A DNA stretch of 64,000 nucleotides from Lumbricus terrestris (taxonomy: Eukaryota; Annelida; Clitellata; Crassiclitellata; Lumbricidae). Under the pieces are notes generated by a model. The model worked only from the letters and a program-made list of their open reading frames with translations. It did not search any database and was not told the origin of the DNA. A program made the position numbers and the translations under genes. How positions within the stretch are numbered: the first letter of the stretch is position 1; each line of letters opens with the position of its first letter. Shown in pieces: positions 28,001 to 36,867 of the stretch. Location: contig OX457036.1 of the NCBI GenBank assembly GCA_949752735.1, positions 85,691,987 to 85,755,986 of the forward strand, read 5' to 3'.

Positions 28001-31000
28001 TTTTATCGTGCTCTTCCATCTTTTGTTCACCAACACGTAGTCGATCTGATTCCTGTGTTTTCCATCCGGCGTCGTCCATGTATAAAGTCTTCTTTTCGGT
28101 TGTTCGAACCATGTGTTCATTATTCGTAGTTCATTGGAATCACAGAACTCCAGCATTCTCTCCCCCGCCTCGTTTCGTACACCCAGTCCGTACTTACCCA
28201 CTACTTCTTTCCATCCATTTCTGTCCTCACCAACTTTCGCGTTGAAGTCACCCATAATCACCAGTATGTCTCCCCTCGGTGTTGTGTCAATTGTCCCTTG
28301 CAGGTCTAAGTAGAAAGCTTCTTGTTCCTCCTCTGCCGCCATCGCTGTAGGGGCATAAACCTGTATGATTGTCGTATTGATCCTTCCTCCCCTAAATCTT
28401 ACACTCAGTACTCTGTCACTCACTGTATTATACCCCATTATCGCATCAGCGCTCTTCCTATCGCACATGATTGCAACTCCATTCCTCCCCCTCTCCTCCT
28501 GCCCCGACATTACTATCTTAAAACCGTTCCATCTGAAGTGTCCTTTTCCCTTCCATCTGGTCTCACATAATCCCAGTATCGCTATATCCATCCTTCCCAT
28601 CTCTTTTTGAATGATGTCCATCTTCCCACTCTGCATGCTTCTGACATTCCACGTTCCGACCTTCATAGATTTTTTGCAGCTCATGTCAAGTCTTTGCTTC
28701 ATGGCCATATCCACCGCTGGACGTCCTTTCGGCTTTGATCCTGTGGCTTCATTCGAACCCGTAGCTCCCGACTCGTCAATGTGCTCTTCCTCAGTAGCCA
28801 TTAAGTCACCCTCAGGCCTGAGGGTCTCACCCTTGGTGACTATCGTTGATTTCCTTCTTGGATACATCATGAATTTTCTTGGCAAAGATAAGGGGTGGTT
28901 TGCCATTGCCTTCCCCCCGTTTGCCGTCCGTGCCCGTTCGTTCACCCCTCCATACGGAGGGGTTACTAACAGGTCGCCCCTGGCTTGTACTGCATTATAA
29001 TGTTTGATTTAAAAAAAACTGCAGTTGTTTCTAAACGAAGCAACGCATCAGAAGGCTGACCAATCTCCAACTGGCATTTATGATTCCAATAATTGGAATA
29101 ATTCCAATAATGGACAATTATTGTTCATTTATTAGGCACAATATGTGTTCGTACATCACGCTCTTCTGTTGGCATTCGAAATTGGAGACACCGTTATTCC
29201 AGTCACACAATTTGCGTCAAAGAACAAACAGCTCCAAACAAAGGATGCAGCGTCTGGAAAATCAACTCTGGATAAACAGTTTCAGGTACGTTTTGATAGC
29301 GAAGGAAATATCAAGGTTGCTGTAAACGCGTGTTATGGCACCATTATTGAAATTCGAAGTTCTATTCTTCGCAAGAACTTGCAATTGATTTAACAGTATA
29401 TACTAGGGTGTGTCTAAAAATTAAAATCTCGATGCTAATATCGACCAATATGATTTTGTGTTCCATCTTCAGAAATATAGATATCTGCCAAATTAGATGA
29501 AAATCTGAAGAGATTTAGGACTTGCTCAAAGCACCGGAAGAATAGCCACTTATTGTAATTTTCACAGATCCAAGCAAAATTGAACGCATAACCATCAGAT
29601 ATAAAGCAAAATCCAAAAAAGTACGGTAAGTTGTCATAGTATATTCCTCTTAGTACATTTGAAAAAATCTGGCCTTACTTGACCATTGCAGAACAAATTG
29701 TTTCTCTCCCTTATTTCTGACTAGGACTTCATTGAAGGACTGCATAAGAGTCATTCTGCCAGATCATTCGTCACTTTTAGGTCGGGTCAGATATGATGAT
29801 TTAATTTTGCCTCACTGTGTGATTGTTCTGACTACCATTGTTGCGAGTCTCAATCACCAAGAGAGTAGCCCAATCCGAGGATCTGGAATATTTTGGTGGT
29901 GGCTTAGGTACAGTAGGAAGCCTCTCATGAGATCAGATCCCAGATCATCAAATTCGTTGCGCATGCTGTGGTCTATGACTCGTAAAAAGCTGTGGTCAAC
30001 CTGGGTCTCTGACAAAAATCAAAGTGTCGGAAAAAATACTGTTAGGGAGACAGGTAAGACTTCTCTGGCGTGGTTAAGTATGGATTCCCCTTTAGGCTTC
30101 ATTGTTTCAGGTACAGGTGAAATGGTACTTTGCGTTAGACTAAGCTGCTGCCACAGAGAGTGACACCTCAAGTAAAGGATTCCATACCTTTTTAGTGTAG
30201 GATGATCAAGACTATCTTCTCTGTGCTCTGACGTTGCTAAATGAAAAGCCACAACTTGATCATGTAAACCGCATATGACATCCAACGCCGTCGGTGAAAT
30301 GCACCTGGTTGCCTGAAATTTATTCCCTTTGGGAGAATTCATCTTTGGAAAATGACTATTAGCCCTAGTAGCTCTTGACTAAAGACTTCCAATACTGGAG
30401 TCCTTGCAGAATCATGCAGTGAAACACTTTTCCAGAACAATTTCAGAGGCATGGTATCGATGCCATCGATGGCAAGGTTCAAGAGGTCCTTTCCCAATTT
30501 CGCTTCCAGCTTCATGCATATGCCACCCTTGCAACTCACATGGCCAGGATTTTGTATTCCAATCCCCAGCTTCAGATCTCAGCCAACAAGAATCTGACAT
30601 GATAGGCTAATAGCTGTCACTGAGTGGAGTTTGGGGATGGCCAATAGCTTGGTAACATCCTTATGAAATATACCATTATCGTCCTGTCTCTGTAACATCT
30701 GGCATGATCTTATAATTCAAGTGAAGAGTAAGGGGAACCTGTGGCTCAGAAGAATCTCTGCTGCCAGGGCTGCAAGATCATCTCTCCCAAATTGAAACGC
30801 ACAATTGCTACTGTCTCTTATACGTTGTCATCCAGACTCTGATTCCTTGGTGTATGCGTAAATTGAGCAGTACCTTGCATGGGAACCTCTCCTTTGTGAA
30901 GACAGCTTTGCATAACCGAAGTGATATCAGCAGTGCCTATCAACTAAATCTCAGCTTTTTAAAATCAATTTTGCATTGCGTCTGCCATATGATACAAGAA

Positions 31001-34000
31001 TTAAAAGCATCACTTCCCGCCATTTGCAACACATGACCAGTGACAAAACAACATCACATCAGTAACGGCATGATCATGAATGTTTATTTGCTGGGATCTA
31101 GTCACTGAGAAGGGTTCTATAGCATGCAGCTTGCATGTATTGAAATCGTAGATTCTAATGCTTGCAATGCAACCGTGTTCCTAACTTCAGTCCTCTTGAG
31201 CAAGTCCTAAATGTTCAGCTATCGAGATAGAATTTCAGATATTCAGTTTACACATGATTTGGCACAATAATTTCATTTGGTCGTTAAAAAATCTTTTATT
31301 TGAAAATTTCACATGTACCTTAAAAGCACCCTAGTATATACGCAGAATTAATTATGTCTTGATATCAATTTTATATTTAAATCGATAATACAAAGCTCAC
31401 CAAAGAAGACAGACTAAAGCTAAGGCTTAGAGACATCTGGATCATGGAGTTTCCGGTCACACACATACCATGGTTGGAGATTAATACTTATACTAGGTTC
31501 GTTTATCCTTTAACATCCATTCATTTGTAAAATTTACCATAAGAACGTTGGAGGGTGTTTTATCCTAGAACCGTCGTGATGGTTACAAGAAATAAGAAAT
31601 TCTTGTTCGGAATGAATGGAATGAAGAAGAATCGTATTTTGGCACAGCATGGAGGATATTGTTGTAAGAGGTGCTTGAACGAAGCGGATACTAAAATTAA
31701 AGTTTTTTAAAATTGGCTTTACACTACTGAACTTGATAGTCGAATACAAATAATAATTTTAATAGAAATTTTCGTTAATTTTAGTTCTTATGTGGAACGA
31801 ATATTGATCCAGAAGAAACAGGTTAGATCTATTTTTGCAGTTACCGTATGGCCTAGAATTCTATAGGCTAAGCCTTAACATAATGTCTTCAATAAACTAC
31901 ATTGACATAGCTTTCTCTTCCATTGATATGGTCAATCTATACCGATTACATCATTTTGTTTGCTTCACAATGTTTTGCTATTTTAGCAAAATATCTGGTT
32001 TGGTCAAGCGTTGTTGCCCATGAGAAGATGAACGAGATGAATGCTGTCTTCGTCCAGGTAAGAATACGTGATTGTAACCTAAGTCTACGCAAGAGTTAAA
32101 TAAACAAGGGATTAGATTACGGAAAGATAAATAAACACGAGGTTAAATTTACACAAGAACGTAGACTGACTGGTAAAAATGTTTATTGGCTAATTCCGTT
32201 TGATGTGCGAATACCATTGTTGACTTTGTGAGTGAACAACAAGCAAAAGAACAGACGAGTGGATGTTATAAGTATCCTATAATAATTATTGTAGTACCTA
32301 ACAGTGATCGAGTAGCAGTGAAAACAATTGTCATGTTCCGGATTTGTCCCCCATCAATTTTCCTGATAAGGTCGGTGGGACGTAGGCTAATATTATCACG
32401 TGGTTGCTCCGGTGTTGGTCTCTGGGGTAAAGACTTCGATAGCCGCTGATGATGCGGCTGATCAAAGGCATTCATTCAAATTAGGATAATCATTGTGAAT
32501 GCAGTTCTCACCGACACTATGCTTAGAATCATAAGTGTAAGCCTGCAATTTGTAAATAAATGTATAAGACCCATAGGATTCAATTTGTGGTTATGAAAAT
32601 AAAAATGCATCAATTGTTGTAAGGTAGGACTCAACACTTTTTAAAGGGACTTTCAAAGCTGTTTTGTGCTTAATAGACTTGAGGTTATATTCATGTTTCT
32701 GATTGTCTTGACACAGAGCTGGAAATTGAAAGATGCCTACATAGCTACACAGCCTTCCGATCCCTTCACAAGTATTTGGGAATTGACAAAAGAACAGAGC
32801 TGCGCCGTAATAATATATCTCGATCGTACTCAGGTAAATGCAGACAACCGTGATTAATTGCGAAACTAAATTTATTTCAAATATGTAGCCCTATAATTTT
32901 AATGATGTTTTGAAATTCTTCAAATCATTGTTCTCGTGCAGTTAAATGACGAACATTGATGCACTACACATTCTTTATGCTCTGTCGCTTAGGAAACATG
33001 AAAATTTAATTCTTGTCGAAGTTCTGTTTGATCAAAGTAGCCTATAGCTAATTGTTTTCTTGGAATGTGTCTTATTGTTCTAAAATGTTATGACCAATAA
33101 TTGGTCAAGCATTAAGAAGCATGCACAATTATTGTGCATGCTTGTTAATGCTGTGTGTTGTGATAAATTATGGTCCCGATTTTGGATCATGCATTTATCT
33201 GGATTAATAGACCTATTAGTGTATCGTTAATATAATTGCTGTATTGGTATCAACTAACCTGATTTTATTTCTGTAACCATACGCTGCATAATTATAATAC
33301 TTGATGACCTAGTGAAGTCGCAGAATACTAATGGGCATAAAAAATATAAAGATCTATTCATATTTTGCTGCATTACATTTCGCCAGTTCGTTTAGTCAAC
33401 ATTGTAATTCATGGCGTCTATTAATTTTAGGGCTCAAAGGAATTGTTTTTCCCGACTGAAGGTAATCCAAAAACATTTGGTGACTGCACGTTGCTTTGCA
33501 AGAGCATGACTAAGGAGGAATACGGTTCACGCTACGATGTATGTGAATTGAAAGAACAGGAGGACACAACTTATGCCAATGTTGGCTCTTCAGACATATA
33601 CCAAAACACGGTGAGTTGACGTTTGCAGTTTAAATGTGCCAATTTATTATTTTCCCATTAGATGGGCATAGGCCTACTTATGTTTCATGCGTGTAGAGGC
33701 CTAATTCTTACATAGTTGCGACTCTAGTGTACTACGTAGTCCTATTGCCGATATGAAGTCATTGTTTTCTATAAATATGCACGTGTGCCTACATTGTTTG
33801 TGAGTGCAACCTAATCTAATTTGTTAGGTAAATCATCAATCATGGTGTCAGTAAAATATATATAGACCTATGACTGACCGATTTGCAGCTTTCAGCGCTC
33901 GTGAATAAGCCGGTGCCCCGCGCCTGGCTTTCCAGTGGCGCTTTAGAAATTAGGAGATTACGATTACGATTACGAGCTTTCAAAAGAGATGATCCAGTAC

Positions 34001-36699
34001 TTTATTAATATAATAGTTAGGCGATAGTAGGCTACTTTATTAACCTAGGCTATTTGTTTATTTTTACACCCTTTAATATAGCCTACCAAGTTTGAATTTG
34101 TTGAGCAGCGAAAGAAAAATACAGACCTAGTAAATTTTAATTCTCGAGCTTAATTTTGGCTACATGAGAGATTTGCAAACTTGCAGTTTATGGAGATTTC
34201 CAGGGCTTAGCGCAATTTTAAAAATGTTGTTCACGAAAACGAGCACATATTTTGACAGCCTCACACTGTAGGTAATTTTAATACTCCAATAGCGTGGCGT
34301 AAGTTATAAAAAGCAGAATTGTACCCCCCAGACCTTGCATTACTGTCATTGTCGGAATTACTAAGTTATCTACTTTGATTTTCAAATACAAGGCGGCAAC
34401 AACCTCGGCAAAGACTCAATTTACGGTTCTGCATGCAACTGATGTACTCAAAAAGAGTTCCTGGAATGCCAATCGACTGATGGCACTGTACAACGCCGTT
34501 TGCAGCATTGCATCCAAAAGAAACGATGTTCCTATATTGGTGGTATCAAGGTAAGTCAAAAAACCATATGTTGTCAATTAAGTTAGGATTGCCTTATAAG
34601 GCGAGCAGAAGTCAAGTGGTTAAGTGGTTAAGTACCGGTACTGCTTCTCACCCAGAGACGGAGGATTTCCGATTCTAAAACCATTCGTATCCAGCAAGTC
34701 TATAAAGAATATTTGCTTTTCGCTCTACGAACAACCATAAACTGTCTGAAACCATAGTTGTAAAAAAACTTTTTCCCGTTTTTTATTCTCTCCCAAAAAA
34801 CGTCGTTTTTCGTTTTTTTTATTTTCCCCATCGTTTTTTTATTGTTTTTCCTTTTTCTTTTACTTTATTTATTCATTGACTTTCTGTTATTATTTTCCTT
34901 ATTTTTATTTGTTTCTGAAATTCCTTATGTTTTCCGCCAACTCTCAAAGATTCAGCTAACTAAAGTCATTTGGCCTATTTCATCGTTTAACATCATCATT
35001 TAAGAGATAGCCTGCGTGTAGTAGGTTCCTAATAAATGTTTTCAAGGTTAAAATGCGGTTTTAGATGTAGCAAAGTCAAATTATTTTCCGTTTCCGTTTT
35101 ATTTATTTTTTCGAAAAAAACGACGTTTTTGCCGTTTTTTATTTCGTTTCCATCGTTTTTTACATCTCTGTCTGAAACGTGATTCATAAATACATCGTTG
35201 ATTATTGCCATCGATCAAAGAGACAGCAAAGGTGACGCATCTTCTCTTTTAAGTGACGAATCTTATTCATATAGGTCAATTGGCTGTTCTTAACTCAGAT
35301 GTTTAAGATATCAGATTCGGATGAATCTAAACAGCAACTGTTCGTCATCGTGAAATCATTGAAAAAACAATATCGGACTACTCAGTGTTTTCTGACGTTG
35401 TCATACCTGTCGTTGTGTTTAGACATAGTTTATTAGTTTTACCGTAAAACGTTCAGTATACAAAACGTGCTGCACAATTTTTGCGTTGAAAAAGGTTAAA
35501 CAAAGAATTGACATCTGGTTAATTAAAATGAGCATCACAGATTAGAGAGAGAATTCTCACATGCATCTTTAAGACACTGCAAGCTTTAGGCTACAAATTG
35601 CTTCTTATGCTGGGTTATATGCAATATAAGGATACATGAACCTTAATTACATTTTGCTATTTAGAGTCCTCTAAGCTGATGTTTGATGACAATGATCACC
35701 CGCATTCGGGCACCTTTTTCGCAGGTAGTAAAATATAACGCATATATTATTCCTCTAAACTCTCCAACATTGTATCTGATTGAAGTGAGCCATTCCGAGT
35801 CTCTGTCTCAATAAAAAAATCAATTCTTAATTTCTTATGATCCAATTTGTGTTTTTGCCATTGTTTCAATGTTTCACAGTGATTGCTCTCTGAGTGGATT
35901 CTGTTTGGCTGCATTCAACGCTTTTGAAATGATGAAACAAGAAGAAATGATTGACATCTATCAAATTGTTCTAAACATCAGGAAATCGAAAACAGAACTT
36001 TTCAACTCAATGGTAAGTCGACCAATTTTTCACGAGCAACATTGACATGACGTGTATGATAACCGTTCCGACCATGATACAAGTTTCATAGACAGCATTT
36101 CGTTAACAAGTTGCGAGTAGCAAGTAAAACCATTTAGAATAAAGAGTGAATTTATATCGTTGTACGATTATCTGCCAATTAAAGTCTATCCTCCTTCAAG
36201 TCATGTTCACGAAGGACCAGAAAATGAAGTCACAATATTTTCACCTGCCCACAATGAAATTCAATCTTGACTCCGACAGTCGTTCACGGTCTAACCACTC
36301 CGTTCAACCGTTTCCTCTTCTACCCTAACACTGCCCCACCCTTCCATAAAATCTGCAAAGCATCTCATAGTCATAGCTCCACCTCCTCTTTGGAACAAAT
36401 TTCCGCCAGTTCAGTGAGTCTACGACGAGTATCTCACCCTTTCTACGAGCTCACCACTGCTGAGATAAACTAAGTTTTGAGTAATTCTAAATTTTTATAA
36501 AAGTCCGCCGAAAATAGAAATTGGTAATTCTCTTAGGCCTATAATGTCGCTAAACGGTCAGTAAAACACTGTTTTGAAATGTTTAGAGAAAGCTAACTAT
36601 GCTTGTGATATTTGTTTTTAGCCGTCTTACATCGAATTGCACAACGTCGTTGAAAGATACATTGCTAAGTCGACTGCAGAGAATTATTCCAACTCATAA
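3587..36699 (+). CDS. Gene 1: receptor-type protein tyrosine phosphatase with WSC/EGF ectodomain (27 visible exons)
   Basis: Spliced gene encoding a single-pass receptor that should dephosphorylate phosphotyrosine at the inner plasma membrane. Exons: 3587-3735, 5061-5199, 5880-6014, 6217-6368, 7294-7420, 9879-10019, 10639-10770, 13521-13646, 14948-15073, 15858-15981, 16455-16522, 16892-17019, 17748-17835, 18578-18654, 19342-19378, 19869-19966, 20548-20670, 22028-22173, 23016-23151, 29136-29285, 31785-31821, 31987-32057, 32717-32833, 33431-33610, 34393-34550, 35880-36012, 36622-36699. All phases join; the sum is 3176 bases, about 1,058 residues. Order: WSC (1-96), EGF (97-141), WSC (142-234), two EGF-like (235-325), two cbEGF (326-409), TM exon (410-450), juxtamembrane (451-516), D1 (517-800), D2 (801-1058). 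The first exon enters in phase 1, so at least one 5' exon with the signal peptide is missing; none was found between 860 and 3586. No AATAAA is seen just after the stop. It lies head to tail with a PTP-less relative at 41261. Confidence 0.9.
3805..4071. mobile_element. MITE with CAGTGGCGTAGCC ends, 267 bp
   Basis: Terminal inverted repeats CAGTGGCGTAGCC and GGCTACGCCACTG flank a G-run/C-run hairpin-prone core. Perfect 8-bp target-site duplications GTGGTTAT lie at 3797-3804 and 4072-4079. It is non-coding, in the first WSC intron of gene 1. Confidence 0.85.
4523..4748. mobile_element. MITE with GCCGTAGCTAG-type ends, 226 bp
   Basis: The ends (TAATGCCGTAGCTAG and, inverted, CAAGGCCGTAGCCAG) are flanked by perfect 8-bp duplications GTAGGCCT at 4515-4522 and 4749-4756. 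The core repeats the segment CCCCCCGAAAT three times. It is related to the larger element at 36868-37745. Confidence 0.8.
5880..6014 (+). CDS. Gene 1 exon: EGF-like module A
   Basis: A 135-base phase 1-1 exon. It encodes a cysteine-rich module opening [15 protein letters not shown] and ending WSGDTCNK, like the laminin/MEGF-type EGF repeat (CP-x-GxxGxxC ... CxxGWxGxxC). It is a disulphide-bonded extracellular spacer or binding module. It is flanked by ttaacag and gtaata and lies between the two WSC domains. The equivalent exon was not found in gene 2. Confidence 0.85.
6217..7420 (+). CDS. Gene 1 exons: second WSC domain (6217-6368 and 7294-7420)
   Basis: The first half reads [14 protein letters not shown] ... 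[12 protein letters not shown], the second [15 protein letters not shown] ... [11 protein letters not shown]. The internal intron is phase 0 right after the LQ pair, as in the other two WSC domains of the window. I chose the acceptor at 7293 rather than 7305 because all three WSC second halves then start four residues before the C-x-C pair (GGRN, FRWQ, FSVE). The donor gtttgt at 7421 is weak but the phase fits. The intron holds a degenerate CR1/L2-like LINE 3' end near 6600-6838. Confidence 0.85.
6595..6838 (+). mobile_element. CR1/L2-like LINE 3' remnant
   Basis: A decayed coding tail (Phe-Gly-Gln, then Leu-Glu-Trp-Leu-Pro-Ile-Arg in broken frame) is followed by the 3' terminus GAGAGGCGCTATATAAATTC and a (GAAT)n tail at about 6810-6835. 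Minus-strand 3' ends of the same family lie at 7495-7565 and 48484-48580. Confidence 0.65.
7618..7887 (+). mobile_element. RTE-like LINE 3' end
   Basis: The same family as 1145-1440: [18 protein letters not shown] tail, [14 protein letters not shown] and a final basic segment in a broken frame, ending in an AGAA-rich tail. Frameshifts and a stop after RQRL make it inactive. It lies in the intron before EGF module B of gene 1. Confidence 0.7.
8567..8878 (-). pseudogene. Tc1/mariner-like transposase C-terminal fragment
   Basis: A minus-strand reading frame contains [19 protein letters not shown], the hallmark SPD(L/F)xPxD segment near the end of Tc1/mariner DDE transposases. [11 protein letters not shown] ... 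KR segment like their C-terminal helix follows. The N-terminal part and the terminal repeats were not found. Recognition is by motif only, and the exact superfamily is uncertain. Confidence 0.5.
9242..9276. repeat. Inverted repeat around GGGATATATGTATCCC
   Basis: GGGCAAAATGGGATA and its near reverse complement TATCCCATTATGCCCC face each other with a 4-base gap. The same half-words (AAAATGGGATA, TTATGCCC) recur at about 9030-9085, so this probably belongs to a decayed repeat between 8900 and 9650. Confidence 0.5.
9879..10019 (+). CDS. Gene 1 exon: EGF-like module B
   Basis: A 141-base phase 1-1 exon after ctctag, ending CGAA before gtaact. It encodes [17 protein letters not shown] ... [12 protein letters not shown], the same laminin/MEGF-type EGF pattern as module A. 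It follows WSC2 just as module A follows WSC1, so the ectodomain begins with two WSC-EGF units, probably from an internal duplication. The upstream intron (7421-9878) holds an RTE-like LINE 3' end (7618-7887) and a minus-strand transposase fragment (8567-8878). Confidence 0.86.
10639..10770 (+). CDS. Gene 1 exon: EGF-like module C
   Basis: A 132-base phase 1-1 exon between ttttctag and gtaaga. The product has six cysteines in EGF order ([14 protein letters not shown] ... [10 protein letters not shown] ... SC). It closely parallels the gene 2 exon at 48764-48916 in cysteine spacing and in the ETC(V/T)xIDL and DxC-T-G segments. That makes it the main link between the two ectodomains besides WSC. 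The next intron (10771-13520) holds the minisatellite-armed element 11830-13396. Confidence 0.85.
11830..13396. mobile_element. Non-autonomous MULE-like element with minisatellite inverted arms, 1,567 bp
   Basis: The left arm (11830-12124) is an array of 12-16-base units built on GGACAATTCGGA. The right arm (13120-13396) is the same array inverted (CCGAATTGTCC). Outer ends are GGTTCCCGGACAATTCG and, inverted, GGTGTCCGGACAATTCG. The 9-bp flanks ATCCTAGGT (11821-11829) and ATCCTGGGT (13397-13405) differ at one base, fitting a Mutator-type duplication. The 1-kb centre is non-coding. All long reading frames in the arms are translations of the repeat. It lies in the intron before cbEGF1 of gene 1. 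Confidence 0.75.
13521..13646 (+). CDS. Gene 1 exon: calcium-binding EGF 1
   Basis: A 126-base phase 1-1 exon after ctgcag. It encodes the calcium-binding EGF start DINEC, then [12 protein letters not shown] (the C-x-[ND]-x4-[FY]-x-C consensus) and a final cysteine before the donor gtcggt. Calcium binding at such modules normally stiffens the extracellular stalk. It lies about 120 bases after the right arm of the transposon 11830-13396. Confidence 0.9.
14948..15073 (+). CDS. Gene 1 exon: calcium-binding EGF 2
   Basis: A 126-base phase 1-1 exon between gtttag and gtacct. It opens DIDEC and contains [16 protein letters not shown], the cbEGF consensus, with six cysteines. It is the last extracellular module before the transmembrane exon. 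The intron before it (13647-14947) shows no recognisable gene or element. Confidence 0.9.
15858..15981 (+). CDS. Gene 1 exon: transmembrane segment
   Basis: A 124-base exon (in phase 1, out phase 2). It encodes a short extracellular stalk, then about 24 uninterrupted hydrophobic residues (from [10 protein letters not shown] through LALHLF), followed in the next exon by the basic stop-transfer RRKRPEK. This fixes the orientation: WSC/EGF modules outside, PTP domains inside. Donor gtaatt, acceptor aatatag. Confidence 0.9.
16455..17019 (+). CDS. Gene 1 exons: juxtamembrane region (16455-16522 and 16892-17019)
   Basis: Two short exons link the membrane to D1. The first is basic ([13 protein letters not shown]). 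The second contains LYGQ and TYEEI, two tyrosines that could be phosphorylated, and ends KQEFQ, as is usual just before receptor PTP domains. The phases run 2, then 1, then 0. No other domain is visible. Confidence 0.82.
17748..29285 (+). CDS. Gene 1 exons: PTP domain D1, catalytically intact (8 exons)
   Basis: Exons 17748-17835, 18578-18654, 19342-19378, 19869-19966, 20548-20670, 22028-22173, 23016-23151 and 29136-29285 encode a classical tyrosine phosphatase domain. Landmarks in order: KNRF substrate loop and [23 protein letters not shown] and [25 protein letters not shown] loop with the acid Asp; [10 protein letters not shown] with catalytic Cys and Arg, split by the intron after HC plus two bases of the Ser codon; and the Q-loop [16 protein letters not shown]. 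All residues needed for cysteinyl-phosphate chemistry are present. The 6-kb intron between the signature exon and the Q-loop exon carries an RTE-like LINE with a hAT-like element inside it. Confidence 0.93.
18984..19081. repeat. (CAT)n microsatellite
   Basis: About 98 bases of nearly perfect CAT repeats with a few CGT interruptions at the left end, in the intron between 18654 and 19342 of gene 1. Confidence 0.95.
20929..21822. mobile_element. hAT-type non-autonomous element with CAGGGCCGGATTAA ends, 894 bp
   Basis: Terminal inverted repeats CAGGGCCGGATTAA and TTAATCCGGCCCTG are flanked by perfect 8-bp duplications GTACTTGT (20921-20928 and 21823-21830). No transposase is visible. The 248-bp element at 62158-62405 is a shorter member: both share the right-end segment GTTGAACATGCCTTAATCC and GGGGCCC-rich subterminal sequence. 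Confidence 0.85.
23511..29000 (-). mobile_element. RTE-like LINE, near full length, split by a hAT-like insertion
   Basis: The minus-strand frame starts at 28945 and ends at 23511. First part (28945 to about 27221): AP endonuclease with [27 protein letters not shown] and DHE. Second part (24938 to 23511): reverse transcriptase with [42 protein letters not shown] and [12 protein letters not shown], then a C-terminal tail ([15 protein letters not shown]). The insertion 24918-27212 plus one 8-bp duplication is 2303 bases; subtracting it leaves 3132 bases (1,044 codons) in one frame, so the LINE was open when hit. The 3' end near 23500 has a doubled GTCACCTG; the 5' end is near 29000. Confidence 0.88.
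24918..27212. mobile_element. hAT-like element inserted in the LINE, 2,295 bp
   Basis: It starts TAGGGTGTCCCA and ends TGGGACACCCTA, with imperfect inverted ends continuing for about 80-95 bases. Perfect 8-bp duplications CTCACCAC lie at 24910-24917 and 27213-27220. The interior has a few short reading frames (about 25375-25614, 26271-26666, 26489-26827) that I do not recognise, so it is treated as non-autonomous or decayed. Confidence 0.85.
29404..31333. mobile_element. Second TAGGGTG-ended hAT-like element, 1,930 bp
   Basis: Ends TAGGGTGTGTC and AAGCACCCTA with perfect 8-bp duplications GTATATAC (29396-29403 and 31334-31341). Only the outer seven bases match the element at 24918; the rest differs. 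The interior minus strand has a 107-codon open stretch (30019-30342) that could be a remnant of a protein but matches nothing I know. It lies in the intron between the D1 Q-loop exon and the first D2 exon of gene 1. Confidence 0.75.
31785..36699 (+). CDS. Gene 1 exons: PTP domain D2, degenerate (7 exons) and C-terminus
   Basis: Exons 31785-31821, 31987-32057, 32717-32833, 33431-33610, 34393-34550, 35880-36012 and 36622-36699 (TAA at 36697-36699). Recognisable D2 features are [27 protein letters not shown] and the closing helices ([13 protein letters not shown] ... [12 protein letters not shown]). The catalytic parts are gone: KNRY reads AKYLVW, no WPD remains, and the signature is replaced by [11 protein letters not shown] with no CX5R. 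It is therefore a pseudophosphatase domain. In receptor PTPs, D2 often acts as a regulatory partner of D1; that role is inferred here. A segment with several tyrosines ([21 protein letters not shown]) lies in the 33431-33610 exon. Confidence 0.87.
33091..33152. repeat. Two adjacent perfect or near-perfect palindromes
   Basis: TGACCAATAATTGGTCA (33091-33107) is an odd perfect palindrome. It is followed directly by a 45-base hairpin (33108-33152) whose arms run AGCATTAA, then AAGCATGCACAAT, each mirrored on the right. It lies within a gene 1 intron. Confidence 0.85.
34753..35170. mobile_element. MITE with TGTAAAAAAAC ends, 418 bp
   Basis: It starts CATAGTTGTAAAAAAAC and ends, inverted, CAGAGATGTAAAAAACG, with perfect 8-bp duplications TCTGAAAC (34745-34752 and 35171-35178). 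The core is made of T-runs with CGTTTTTT words. A decayed relative in the opposite orientation lies at about 41564-41960, upstream of the gene 2 WSC exon. Confidence 0.75.
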
Positions 36700-36867
36700 T
36701 CTACGATGCAATAACGTTGAGAACAGAGTAGACTCATTCGACAACGCGGGATTCAACACGAACTGACAATTGGCAATGCGCATTCAATGGCTCACCCGTT
36801 AAAGTTTAAACTCTAACGACAGAAAAAAACATGCAGCGTACAATCTACTAGCAGAGATTGCCTTCAT

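Noticed and set aside
23511..28945. Plus-strand frames opposite the LINE (for example 23878-24477, 27276-27764)
   Set aside because: They are shadows of the minus-strand endonuclease/reverse-transcriptase frame, which carries all the recognisable motifs.
31395..31495. Candidate extra exon ([17 protein letters not shown]...) between the D1 and D2 exons
   Set aside because: It has a poor acceptor and would break the phase: the D1 exon ends in phase 0 and the 31785 exon starts in phase 0 with correct D2 sequence. It also sits right beside the end of a transposon.
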